64,000 nt of DNA from Myxococcota bacterium (lineage in GTDB: Bacteria; Myxococcota_A; UBA9160; SMWR01), in contig JBCCEW010000007.1 of NCBI GenBank assembly GCA_039030075.1, forward strand, positions 62,001 to 126,000, read 5' to 3'. Position 1 is the first letter of the stretch, and every line of letters begins with the position of its first letter. Below, piece by piece: positions 1-7,954 of the stretch. The notes below the pieces were generated by a model. That model had not been told where the DNA came from. It made no database searches and saw nothing but the letters and a program-made list of their open reading frames with translations. A program made the position numbers and the translations under genes.

Positions 1-240
1 AGCGACAACGACGTCGAGGACGCCCTCGAGCGCTTCGGAAAGGAGATGCTCACTCCCCGTGAGCAAGAGGTCGTCCACCTGGTTTTGCGAGGCCACAACA
101 CGCAGTCAGTGGCGCAGTCGCTCGAGATCGCACCCGACACCGTCAAGCTCCATCGCAAGCACGCCTACGCGAAGCTGCGGGTGAGCTCCCAAGGGGAGCT
201 CTTTCACAAGTTCCTTTCCACGCTGGGGCTTCGGACCTGA
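1..240 (+). CDS. LuxR-type response regulator, C-terminal part
   Basis: The frame is open from the first base, so the gene begins outside the window and only about 79 C-terminal residues are seen. They form a LuxR/FixJ-type DNA-binding helix-turn-helix: LTPREQEVVHLVLRG, then a recognition helix region around APDTVKLHRKHAYAKL. Such domains usually sit behind a receiver or sensor domain and activate transcription as dimers. The N-terminal domain is not visible, so the input signal cannot be named. The gene ends 93 bp before the enoyl-CoA hydratase; whether they share a transcript is not clear. Confidence 0.85.
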   Translation, partial: SDNDVEDALERFGKEMLTPREQEVVHLVLRGHNTQSVAQSLEIAPDTVKLHRKHAYAKLRVSSQGELFHKFLSTLGLRT

Positions 241-333
241 CTGGATCTCGCCGGCGCTCGCTGCCGGTCCACGACTGAAGAGGATCGCGGGCGCGACACT
301 GAGCGCCGCGTCGGAAACGACAAGGAGAACTCC

Positions 334-1116
334 ATGGGCGAACCCATTTCAATCGAGCGCGAGGGCCGGATCGCGATCATCACCAACGAAGACGCGCCGC
401 GGAATCGCATGACGATCGAGTTCATGGACGCGCTCGAGAAGGCGCAGCACGAGCTCGAGAAGGACACTTCGGTGGGCGCCGTCGTGATCCGAGGCGCCGG
501 AGAAGAGCACTTCTCGGTCGGCATGAATCTGAAGCAGTTCGGTCAGGGCGTGAAGGAGAAGGGCAGTTTCGATGGGATCCTCGACCAGCGGCTGCGCGTG
601 ATCCGCAAGATCGAACGGGGCTCGAAGCCCTGGATCGCCACCATGTACGGCTACTGCCTGGGCGGTGGCCTGGAGCTGCCCCTGGGTTGTCACTTCCGCC
701 TCGCCGCGGAAGAAGGCGCCAAGATCGGTTTGCCCGAGATGGACCTCGGTGGGGTCCCCGCCTGGGGCGGAACGGCGCGGCTCACCCGCGTGGTTGGCCA
801 GGCGGCGGCCCTCGACCTGATCCTGCGCGGCAAGATGATCTCCGGTCCCGAGGCCTACCGGATCGGACTCGTGCAAGAGGTGTGGCCCAATTCGGAGCTC
901 CAGAAACGCGCGCGCGACCTGGCCCACGCGCTCGCGAAGCAACCCTCCACGGCCGTGGCTGGGGTCATCGACTGCGTCAACCGCGCGGGTGAGCTGTCCC
1001 TGGAAGAGGCACTGGCGGTCGAGCGCGAGTGGGTCGACAAGACCTCCGGCTCGAAGGATCAGCAGGAAGGCATGCGTGCCTTCCTCGAGAAACGAGAGCC
1101 GCGCTTCCACGACTAG
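334..1116 (+). CDS. Enoyl-CoA hydratase/isomerase (crotonase family)
   Basis: A 260-residue single-domain crotonase, the usual length for the family. Hydratases of this type add water to trans-2-enoyl-CoA in beta-oxidation. The oxyanion-hole region GYCLGGGLEL and the GLPEMDLGGVPAWGGTARL segment are clear. Both glutamates used by true hydratases are present, E114 in GGGLEL and E135 in LPEM, so hydratase chemistry is plausible rather than only isomerisation. An AAGGAGAA ribosome-binding site lies just before the ATG. The next gene on the strand is a double acyl-CoA dehydrogenase, which would supply enoyl-CoA substrates. The exact chain or ring substrate cannot be read from sequence. Confidence 0.9.
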   Translation: MGEPISIEREGRIAIITNEDAPRNRMTIEFMDALEKAQHELEKDTSVGAVVIRGAGEEHFSVGMNLKQFGQGVKEKGSFDGILDQRLRVIRKIERGSKPWIATMYGYCLGGGLELPLGCHFRLAAEEGAKIGLPEMDLGGVPAWGGTARLTRVVGQAAALDLILRGKMISGPEAYRIGLVQEVWPNSELQKRARDLAHALAKQPSTAVAGVIDCVNRAGELSLEEALAVEREWVDKTSGSKDQQEGMRAFLEKREPRFHD

Positions 1117-1318
1117 CGGACCGGACCGAGGTCTCGACCACGCTCCGCCGCAGGCTGGCGCCGTCGGCAGACCCGCCAGGCTTCGAGGGGCGATCGCTCT
1201 CGCGAAGCTCGACGACGGGGCGAGACGCGTGAACTCTTGACGGCGGTGCCGGTCGAAGAGACCTTCCTCACGCTTCTCCCGAGCCCCGAGATCCCCCGGG
1301 AGGAAGCGGGAGGGCGCG

Positions 1319-3604
1319 ATGGGACCGGAACAGACGCTCGAGGCGTTCGAAGCCGAGCTGGTGGCGTGGCTCGACGCGAGCGACGCGCCGCCGGTGGAGG
1401 ATTCGGTGGCCTGGTCCGAGCGGCTCGGCCAGGCTGGCTTGCTAGCGCCCGACTGGGTGCCCGAGCACGGGGGCCTGGGCCTGCCACGCACCCACGTGCG
1501 TGCGCTCGAGTCGGCGCTGCGCGAGCGCGGTATCCGCCGCACCGTGAGCGGCGGCCTCGAGATGCTGGCCCCCGCGCTCCTCGAGTACGCCTCGCCCGAG
1601 CAGCTGCTCGAGTTCCTGCCGCCCATCGCACGCGCCGAAACCATGTGGGCCCAGGGCTATTCGGAGCCCCAGGCCGGCTCGGACCTCGCCAACGTGCAGA
1701 TGCGCTGCGAGGACCAGGGCGATCACTACCTCGTCAACGGCCAGAAGATCTGGACCTCGGGCGCCGACCAGTCCGATTGGATCTTCTGTCTCGTGCGCAC
1801 CGACCCGAGCGCCAAGAAGCACGACGGCATCAGCTTCCTGCTCGTCGACTTGCGGAGCGAGGGCATCTCGATCTCGCCGATCGTGCTGATCTCCGGACGC
1901 TCCCCCTTCTGTGAAGTCTTCTTCTCCGACGTGCGGGTGCCGAAGGGCAACCTGATCGGCGGGGAAGGCGGCGGCTGGCCGATCGCGAAGCGCCTGCTCC
2001 AGTTCGAGCGCAACATGCTGGGTTCGGGCGGGCTCGCCTCTCTCACCGGCAAGGCCGGACGCAAGAGCCTCGCCGACGTCGCCCGCGAGCGGGTGGGCGT
2101 CGACGCCGAGGGTCGACTCCAGGACGCCGGGCTGCGAGAACGCGTGGCGCGCCAATGGGTCGACGAGCAGGCGAACCGGCTCACCGGACGCCGCGGACGC
2201 GGCGGCGACGCCGCGCGCGTGTCCTCGATCCTGAAGCTCGCGAGCTCCGAGACCAGCCAGCAGCGCTATGCGCTCCTGATGGACCTGCTGGGTTCTGAGG
2301 GTTTCGGCTGGGAGAGCGAAGGCTTCTCGGCCCATGAGCTCTCGATTCCGCGCCAGTGGCTGCGGTCCCGCGCGAACACCATCGAGGGCGGCACCTCCGA
2401 GGTGCAGCTCAACATCATCGCGAAACGCGTGCTCGGCATGACGGGCGGCGGCAGCGGGGTTCCCGACCAGTCCCTCGCGCGCAACGAAGACGAAGCCCTG
2501 ATCCGCGACTCGGCGCTGCAGTTCCTCACCGAACAGGATCCCCTCGGCTCGGTGCGCGACTGGCGCGACGCCGAGAGTGCTGCCCCGTGCTCGGCCGCGT
2601 TCTGGTCGGCCGTGCAGGAGTTGGGCTGGCCCGGCCTGCTCGCCCCCGAAGACCAGGGCGGCGCCGGGCTCGGCCTTCGCGAGTGCGCCGTCGTCTTCGA
2701 GGCGCTCGGGCGCCACGCCGTCTCGACGCCGCTGTTCGCGAGCGGGGTGCTCGCCACGAGTGCGCTGACACTGCTGGACGCGTGGGGCGTCCTCCCCAAG
2801 GCGGAGACGCTCGTCACCGGAGACGGCACCGTGGCCCTGGCCCTCGACGAATCCGCGCGCTTCGACCCCTCCGCGATCGCGACGACGGCCCGGCGCGTCG
2901 ACGGCGGCTTCGAACTCTCGGGCACCAAACGGCCGGTCCTCGACGGCGCAGCCGCGGAGCGCTGGCTCGTGTGGGCCCGCCTCGAAGCCCCCGAGAACGC
3001 CGACACGCCGTTCGCGCTCTTCGTCGTCGACCCGAGCGCCGCGGGGGTCCACTGCGAGACCCTCCGCTGGATCGATGGCCGGCGCGCCGCCGCGATCCGC
3101 TTCGACGCCGTGCGACTCGACGCGAGCGCCCTGCTCGGTACGCCGTGTGCCGAAGCGACACTGGTCGAGCCGCTGCTCGACCGGGCGTCGGTGATCCTGG
3201 CCGCCGAGTTGTGCGGCATCGCCGCCGCAGCGCTCAAGCGCACCGTCGAGTACCTCGTCACCCGCGAGCAGTTCGACCAACGGCTCGCCGAGTTCCAGGC
3301 CCTGCAGCACCGCTGCGCGCGGCTCTTCGCCGACATCGAGCGCACCATCTCGATCACCCAGGCAGCGGCCGCCGCCGTCGACGAAGGCGCGAGCGACGCG
3401 TCGGCCCTCGCCAGCGGCGCGAAGGCGCTGGCCTCGGAAGTCGCGCGCACCACCACCGAGGAAGCGCTCCAGCTCCACGGCGGGCTCGGCATGACCGAGG
3501 AGCAGGACATCGGCCTGTTCTTCAAGCGCGCCCGCACCACGAGCGCGATCTGGGGCGACGCGCGCTACCACCTGGCCCGCGTCGCGACCCAGAACGGCTA
3601 CTAG
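1319..3604 (+). CDS. Fused two-domain acyl-CoA dehydrogenase (FadE34-like layout)
   Basis: At 761 residues this is twice the normal acyl-CoA dehydrogenase length, with one domain at about 1-375 and a second at about 385-761. The halves look complementary. The first keeps the TIEGGTSEV segment with the expected catalytic glutamate (E356) but has a degenerate FAD motif. The second keeps the FAD motif QLHGGLG (718-724) but shows no glutamate at the matching place. Heteromeric and fused dehydrogenases with split FAD sites are known for steroid side chains (mycobacterial FadE28/29 and FadE34), so a bulky ring-bearing acyl-CoA is a fair guess. A strong GGGAGG-type site precedes the ATG. A shared transcript with the upstream hydratase is possible across a 202 bp gap. 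Confidence 0.88.
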   Translation: MGPEQTLEAFEAELVAWLDASDAPPVEDSVAWSERLGQAGLLAPDWVPEHGGLGLPRTHVRALESALRERGIRRTVSGGLEMLAPALLEYASPEQLLEFLPPIARAETMWAQGYSEPQAGSDLANVQMRCEDQGDHYLVNGQKIWTSGADQSDWIFCLVRTDPSAKKHDGISFLLVDLRSEGISISPIVLISGRSPFCEVFFSDVRVPKGNLIGGEGGGWPIAKRLLQFERNMLGSGGLASLTGKAGRKSLADVARERVGVDAEGRLQDAGLRERVARQWVDEQANRLTGRRGRGGDAARVSSILKLASSETSQQRYALLMDLLGSEGFGWESEGFSAHELSIPRQWLRSRANTIEGGTSEVQLNIIAKRVLGMTGGGSGVPDQSLARNEDEALIRDSALQFLTEQDPLGSVRDWRDAESAAPCSAAFWSAVQELGWPGLLAPEDQGGAGLGLRECAVVFEALGRHAVSTPLFASGVLATSALTLLDAWGVLPKAETLVTGDGTVALALDESARFDPSAIATTARRVDGGFELSGTKRPVLDGAAAERWLVWARLEAPENADTPFALFVVDPSAAGVHCETLRWIDGRRAAAIRFDAVRLDASALLGTPCAEATLVEPLLDRASVILAAELCGIAAAALKRTVEYLVTREQFDQRLAEFQALQHRCARLFADIERTISITQAAAAAVDEGASDASALASGAKALASEVARTTTEEALQLHGGLGMTEEQDIGLFFKRARTTSAIWGDARYHLARVATQNGY

Positions 3605-3614
3605 CGCTCGGCCA

Positions 3615-4868
3615 TCACTCGGTTTCGAGCGCGCCAGCCGCACCCAGTCGCGACAGGGGCCGGTAGCCGAAGATCAGCAACAGCGTGAGAGCGACGACCG
3701 GGATCGCACCGAAGGTCGCCATCGCGGCGCGATCCCCCACCTGGTCGGCGAGGGAACCGACCACGAAGCCGCCCACCTGGGCGAGCTGGGCGACGGTGAA
3801 GAGCAACCCCATCACGCGGCCGCGCATGCGTTCGGGCACCGACATCTGGAGCCCGGAGAAGGCCGAGATCTGCCAGATCTGGGCGGCCAGGCCCGACGCG
3901 AACTCGACGCACAAGAGGTACGGGAACGACGTCGCGAAGGCGTAGAGGAACACACAGCTCGAGAACCCGAGCATGCTGAAGGCGATCGCGAGACCCGGCC
4001 GGCGGAAGTCGGGCAGCATCGTCGCGACCAGGGAGCCCAGCAGCGTTCCGAAGCCCGCGGCGGCCGCGAGGGCACCCATCCCCTGGCTTCCCACCTCGAG
4101 GACATGCCGCGCGAACACCGGACGCATCGCGAAGATCGCCCCGTTGAAGAACGCCATCGCGCAGGCGAGCAGTGCCAGCGCGAGGGGTGGCGTGCGCACC
4201 ACGTAGGCGAGTCCTTCCTTGAGCTCGCGCCAGGGCTCGCGGGTGGCGCGCGCCGAGCGCCCGGGAATCGGGATGCGCAGCAGGAGCAGGGCTGCGACGG
4301 CGAAACTCGCGGCGCCGACCGACCAAGACCCCACCAGACCCACGGCGGCGATCAGGAAGCCGGCGAGCGCCGGCCCTCCCATCTGGCCGAGCCCGATCGC
4401 GGACGAGTTGAGTGCGATTGCGGGCTGGGTGTGGCGCGCGCCGACCACGTCGAAGACGTAGGCCTGACTCGCGGGTTGCCCCAACGCGTTCAGGAGCCCG
4501 CCCAACAGCGCCGCGACCAGCACGTGCCAGAGTGCGATCCACTCCGAGTGGACCAGCGCCGCCAGCGTCAGCGCCAGGCCCGCCGTGCCCAGCCGCGTCG
4601 CCGCCACCAGGTTGCGTTTCGCAAAAAGATCGGCGGCGACGCCGCCGAGGGGCGAACCGATCGCCACCACGACGCCCTGCACGGCGATCGCGAGCCCGAG
4701 GATCGTCCGCGAATCGGTCAGATCCGTGACGAGCCACTGGAGCGACAGCAGGTGCACCTGGATCGCGAAGAAGTGGAGCAGGTTCGAGCTCCACACGAAC
4801 CCGAAGTGGGGCAGGCGGAACGGGGCGAACGGCGACCCGCCTCGGCGATCGTTCGAAGGGTCGTTCAC
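3615..4868 (-). CDS. MFS transporter (EntS/MFS_3-like exporter)
   Basis: A 417-residue inner-membrane protein with about twelve hydrophobic segments. It has a major-facilitator loop 2-3 motif (GSPLGGVAADLFAKRN) and a related one near the middle (PERMRGRVMGLLF). The family resembles EntS-type exporters, which extrude small molecules by proton antiport. It starts with GTG and is the last of three minus-strand genes (MarR regulator, amidohydrolase, this), with gaps of only 25 and 46 bp, so it probably exports a compound or product linked to that set. It converges on the acyl-CoA dehydrogenase with 10 bp between stops. The substrate is unknown. Confidence 0.85.
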   Translation of the reverse strand: MNDPSNDRRGGSPFAPFRLPHFGFVWSSNLLHFFAIQVHLLSLQWLVTDLTDSRTILGLAIAVQGVVVAIGSPLGGVAADLFAKRNLVAATRLGTAGLALTLAALVHSEWIALWHVLVAALLGGLLNALGQPASQAYVFDVVGARHTQPAIALNSSAIGLGQMGGPALAGFLIAAVGLVGSWSVGAASFAVAALLLLRIPIPGRSARATREPWRELKEGLAYVVRTPPLALALLACAMAFFNGAIFAMRPVFARHVLEVGSQGMGALAAAAGFGTLLGSLVATMLPDFRRPGLAIAFSMLGFSSCVFLYAFATSFPYLLCVEFASGLAAQIWQISAFSGLQMSVPERMRGRVMGLLFTVAQLAQVGGFVVGSLADQVGDRAAMATFGAIPVVALTLLLIFGYRPLSRLGAAGALETE

Positions 4869-4914
4869 GACAGGCGGCGCACGAGTATCGGCCTGGAGCG
4901 GTGCGAGAGGGTGG

Positions 4915-5769
4915 TCACGCGGGCGGCTCCAGACCGAAGAGCCGACGCGCCGTGTCGCCGAGCACGGCGCGCTTCTCGTCGTCGCTGAGCTCCGACTCCA
5001 GGATCTGCGGCAGCAGGTGGCTGATGCGTCGCCCGACCGGGTACGAGTAGAGGTCGGTCCCGAATGCCACGCGCTCGGCGCCGAACTGGCGCACGAAGTC
5101 TTCGATGAAGTCGAAGTTGTAGCTGAGGCTCGTGTCCATCACGATGCTCGGCGCGAGTTCGGCGACGAAGAAACACTGGCGCGTCGCCTCGTACGAGCTG
5201 AACGGATCGAGGGCGAGCATCGGCACGTCGGGCAGGGCGCGCCCCAACGCGGCCAGCTTCCAGAGCGCCTCCTCGGGCGTGTCGTCCATCGCGTGAATCA
5301 CGGGAACGAGCCCGTGGCTCGCCATGCGCTCGCAGTACTGCAGGATCCAACGGCTATCGAGGGACACCCCCTGAAAGCGCGTGTGGAAGCTGATGCCCAC
5401 CAGACCGAGGGACGCGATGCGATCGATCTCCTCGAAGCTCGCCGCGCCGTCGCGCGGCTCCACGACACCGACGGCGGCGGGAAAGCGGTCGGGGCGGGCA
5501 TCGCGGTAGGCGGCGATCGCGTCGTTCTCGGCGCGCGTGTCGACGATCCCTCGGCTGCGCTCGTAGCCGTGGCCGGGAATCACGAGGGCCTGGGCGACAC
5601 CGCCGCTATCCATGATCTCGAGTCGTGAGGTGAGCTCGCGCTCGGCGTACTGCCCCGCGGTCAAGCCCTCCGCGTTCTCGAGCGCACCGCCCAACGCGCG
5701 GAAGGCGTTCCCCACGTGGTGGTGCACATCGAGGACGGGGAGCGTTTCGTCCGGTTGCGTCGTCGCCAT
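4915..5769 (-). CDS. Amidohydrolase-2 family metal-dependent hydrolase
   Basis: A 284-residue TIM-barrel amidohydrolase of the amidohydrolase-2 (ACMSD-like) group, which carries out hydrolysis or decarboxylation on ring-cleavage products using a divalent metal. The metal-binding start LDVHHHVG lies near residue 14, a central histidine is seen in GISFHTRFQG and another in VIHAMDD, and the late aspartate is in AFGTDLYSY. It sits between a MarR regulator and an exporter in a tight minus-strand operon, which fits an aromatic or xenobiotic response. The substrate cannot be named from sequence. Confidence 0.85.
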   Translation of the reverse strand: MATTQPDETLPVLDVHHHVGNAFRALGGALENAEGLTAGQYAERELTSRLEIMDSGGVAQALVIPGHGYERSRGIVDTRAENDAIAAYRDARPDRFPAAVGVVEPRDGAASFEEIDRIASLGLVGISFHTRFQGVSLDSRWILQYCERMASHGLVPVIHAMDDTPEEALWKLAALGRALPDVPMLALDPFSSYEATRQCFFVAELAPSIVMDTSLSYNFDFIEDFVRQFGAERVAFGTDLYSYPVGRRISHLLPQILESELSDDEKRAVLGDTARRLFGLEPPA

Positions 5770-5794
5770 CGCGGGTCCCCTCGAAACGAGTGCG

Positions 5795-6361
5795 TCAGTC
5801 GAAGACGGCCCAGGTGAGCCGCTCCACCACCGTACGGAGCAGGTCGACCTCGGCCTTGCGCTGCCGCTTCGAGACCTTCCCGAGCACCTTGTCGTACTCG
5901 GCCGCCAGATCGCGGGTCAAGGCATCGGCGAAGGCCCAGCCCTCGCGCGTGAGGCCGACCAGGATCGACCGGCGGTCGTCCGGGTTCGGTGTGCGCTCGA
6001 TGGTCCCGGCCTGCTCGAGGCGATCCAACGCGCGGGTGAGTCCCGCCGAGGTGATCTGTACGAATTCGTTCAGCTCGAGGGGCGTCGTGCGATAGCCCTT
6101 GCCGCGCAGGCGCAGGCCGCCGACCACGCGAAACTCGGCGTCGCTGATGCGGTGGGCTTTCAAGGCGCGTCGATAGAAGGCCTCGGTGAGCTGTCGCGCC
6201 GCGCTCAGATGCGCGAAGTAGGCGAAGGCGTCGCCGTCGACATCCGGGTGGGCCGCCTCGTGCCGCGCGCGGGAGCCGTCGAGCAGGTCGAGGACCCGGC
6301 GGCGATCCGCTTCGGGCGAAGCGGGGTCCGGCTCCTTCGTGACACGTTTCGCAGGGCTCAC
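5795..6361 (-). CDS. MarR-family transcriptional regulator
   Basis: A 188-residue winged-helix regulator. The segments ELNEFVQITSAGLTRALDRL (recognition helix) and GTIERTPNPDDRRSILVGLT (wing with the family DxR feature) are typical of MarR, which represses its own and neighbouring genes until a phenolic or other small ligand binds. The frame extends to a TTG at 6427, but that codon lies next to the intergenic palindrome. A GTG at 6361 with a GAGGGGAG ribosome-binding site 6 bp upstream is the better start. It heads an operon with the amidohydrolase and MFS exporter and is divergent from a GPH-type transporter. Confidence 0.88.
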   Translation of the reverse strand: MSPAKRVTKEPDPASPEADRRRVLDLLDGSRARHEAAHPDVDGDAFAYFAHLSAARQLTEAFYRRALKAHRISDAEFRVVGGLRLRGKGYRTTPLELNEFVQITSAGLTRALDRLEQAGTIERTPNPDDRRSILVGLTREGWAFADALTRDLAAEYDKVLGKVSKRQRKAEVDLLRTVVERLTWAVFD

Positions 6362-6377
6362 GTCCGACCGACTCCCC

Positions 6378-6406
6378 TCGACACCCGTACCCGTCGTTCG
6401 TAGAAT
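6378..6406 (+). promoter_or_regulatory. Sigma-70-type promoter of the GPH transporter gene
   Basis: TCGACA (6378-6383), a 17 bp spacer and TAGAAT (6401-6406) match the -35 and -10 consensus at five of six positions each. The predicted start of transcription, near 6413, falls inside the MarR-type palindrome that follows. Identified by eye only. Confidence 0.5.
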
Positions 6407-6424
6407 ACTAGTTGCGCAGTTAGT
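6407..6424. promoter_or_regulatory. Imperfect palindrome, probable MarR operator
   Basis: ACTAGTTGCGCAGTTAGT is an 18 bp inverted repeat with seven of nine matching pairs centred on TGCGCA. It sits between the divergent marR and transporter genes, directly after the -10 box of the transporter promoter. MarR proteins bind palindromes of about this size and position. It is also AT-richer than its surroundings. The assignment is inferred from position and symmetry. Confidence 0.55.
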
Positions 6425-6463
6425 CAAATGCCACGGTACCGCGCGTTCGCGCCACGGCGAACG

Positions 6464-7840
6464 ATGTCGAACGAGGGGGCTCGGAACGTGCCCCAGACAC
6501 CGAGCGGCGAGCTCACCTCGCGCGACCTCGCAGCCTACGGTCTGGCCTCGGTGCCGGCGCAGTTCAGCTACGTGCTCATGCTGATCATGTACCTGAAGTT
6601 CGCCGTCGACGACCTGGGCGCCTCGGCCACCGCGGTCGGCACGATCTTTCTGGTCGCGAAACTCTGGGACGCAGTCTCCGACCCGCTCGTCGGCAACTTG
6701 TCCGATCGCACCCGCAGCCGCCTGGGACGTCGCAAGGGCTGGCTCTACGCGTCGGGCCCGCTACTCGCGCTCTTCGGTGCGATGGCCTGGGCGCCGCCGG
6801 CGACCCTCGAGGGGACGGGTCTCATCGCCTGGATCGCCGTCGCGATCTTCGGCTTCTACACCGCCTACACCGTCTTCGAGGTGCCCCACATGGCCCTCGG
6901 CGCCGAGCTCACCTTCGAGCGGCAGCAGCGCAACGTGGTGTTCGGCGTCCGTCAGGTGCTGCGCACCCTCGGCATGTTCGCGGCGGGCACGCTCGGCGTG
7001 CACTGGGTCGGTCAGGGGCGCGGACCGGCGGCCATGCTCGGGTTCGTCGCCGCGGGCATCGCTTTCGCCCTCGTCGTGGGGTGCGTCGCCGCCCTCCCCC
7101 GCGAGCGAGCCGAATTCGCCGGGCGCGGCGGCCACAACCCGCTGCACGCCGTACGCGACGTCTTCGCGAACCGCCACGCGCGCCTGCTCCTCTTCGTCTT
7201 CTTCATCGAGAACCTCGGCTCGGGCGCCATCGGCGTGCTCACCCCCTTCGTCATCGAATACGTCGTGAAGCGCCCCGACCTGCTTCCGGCCCTGCTCGGC
7301 GGCTACATGGTGTCGGCCCTGGTCGCCGTCCCGCTCTGGGTGTGGCTCGGCCGCCACTTCGAGAAGCGCCGTCTCTGGCTCTTCGCGCTCGTCCAGGGCG
7401 GTGTGGGCTACAGCCTCGTGTTCTGGTCGGGAGAAGGCGATTGGCATTGGATCGCCGCGTGCGCCGTGTTGGCCGGCGTAGCGAACGCCTGTGGCAACAC
7501 GCTCGGCCAGGCCCTGAAGGCCGAGGTCATCGACTATGACGAGCTCCTCACGGGCGAACGCAAGGAAGGCGCGTATTTCGCCGGCTGGAGCTTCATGTCG
7601 AAGCTCGCCGGCGGCATCATGATCGGTGTGGTCGGCGTGGGGCTCGACTGGTCGGGCTATGTGGAGAACGCCGCCGAGCAGACCGAACTCGCGAAGGACA
7701 CGATGCTCTGGCTGATGGGCGGAGTCCCGATGGTCGCGTTCGCGATCGCGGTTGCGCTCTTCTCTCGCTTCGAGCTCTCCGAGCGAGAACATGCCCGCAT
7801 CCGTCGAGAGCTCGACGCCCGCGGCGACGCAGAAAGGTGA
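6464..7840 (+). CDS. GPH/MelB-type MFS symporter
   Basis: A twelve-helix membrane protein of the glycoside-pentoside-hexuronide cation symporter group. The early acidic segment DAVSDPLVGNLSDRTRSRLGRRK is the family mark. Members take up sugars or other small organics with a cation, though environmental homologues are poorly characterised. The frame opens at 6428. I give the ATG at 6464 (458 residues), but a GTG at 6488 has a better ribosome-binding site (GAGGGGG, 8 bp upstream). It is divergent from the marR operon and preceded by a promoter-operator pair, so it is probably induced by the MarR ligand, perhaps a compound it imports. Confidence 0.85.
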   Translation: MSNEGARNVPQTPSGELTSRDLAAYGLASVPAQFSYVLMLIMYLKFAVDDLGASATAVGTIFLVAKLWDAVSDPLVGNLSDRTRSRLGRRKGWLYASGPLLALFGAMAWAPPATLEGTGLIAWIAVAIFGFYTAYTVFEVPHMALGAELTFERQQRNVVFGVRQVLRTLGMFAAGTLGVHWVGQGRGPAAMLGFVAAGIAFALVVGCVAALPRERAEFAGRGGHNPLHAVRDVFANRHARLLLFVFFIENLGSGAIGVLTPFVIEYVVKRPDLLPALLGGYMVSALVAVPLWVWLGRHFEKRRLWLFALVQGGVGYSLVFWSGEGDWHWIAACAVLAGVANACGNTLGQALKAEVIDYDELLTGERKEGAYFAGWSFMSKLAGGIMIGVVGVGLDWSGYVENAAEQTELAKDTMLWLMGGVPMVAFAIAVALFSRFELSEREHARIRRELDARGDAER

Positions 7841-7954
7841 TCGAGCGTCGCACCACCCCAAGGTCGAGTCCCGCATGTGCCCGCGATGGCACATGCCCAC
7901 GGCCACTCCGGCTTGAACTAGAATGAGGTGGCCTCGCCCTCACGAGACAAGACC

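Noticed and set aside
1442-3643. A 733-codon minus-strand frame opposite the acyl-CoA dehydrogenase
   Set aside because: No motif and abnormal composition; the plus-strand gene has a ribosome-binding site and conserved active-site segments.
6361-6427. TTG start of the MarR protein at 6427
   Set aside because: That codon lies beside the palindrome, and the GTG at 6361 has a far better ribosome-binding site.
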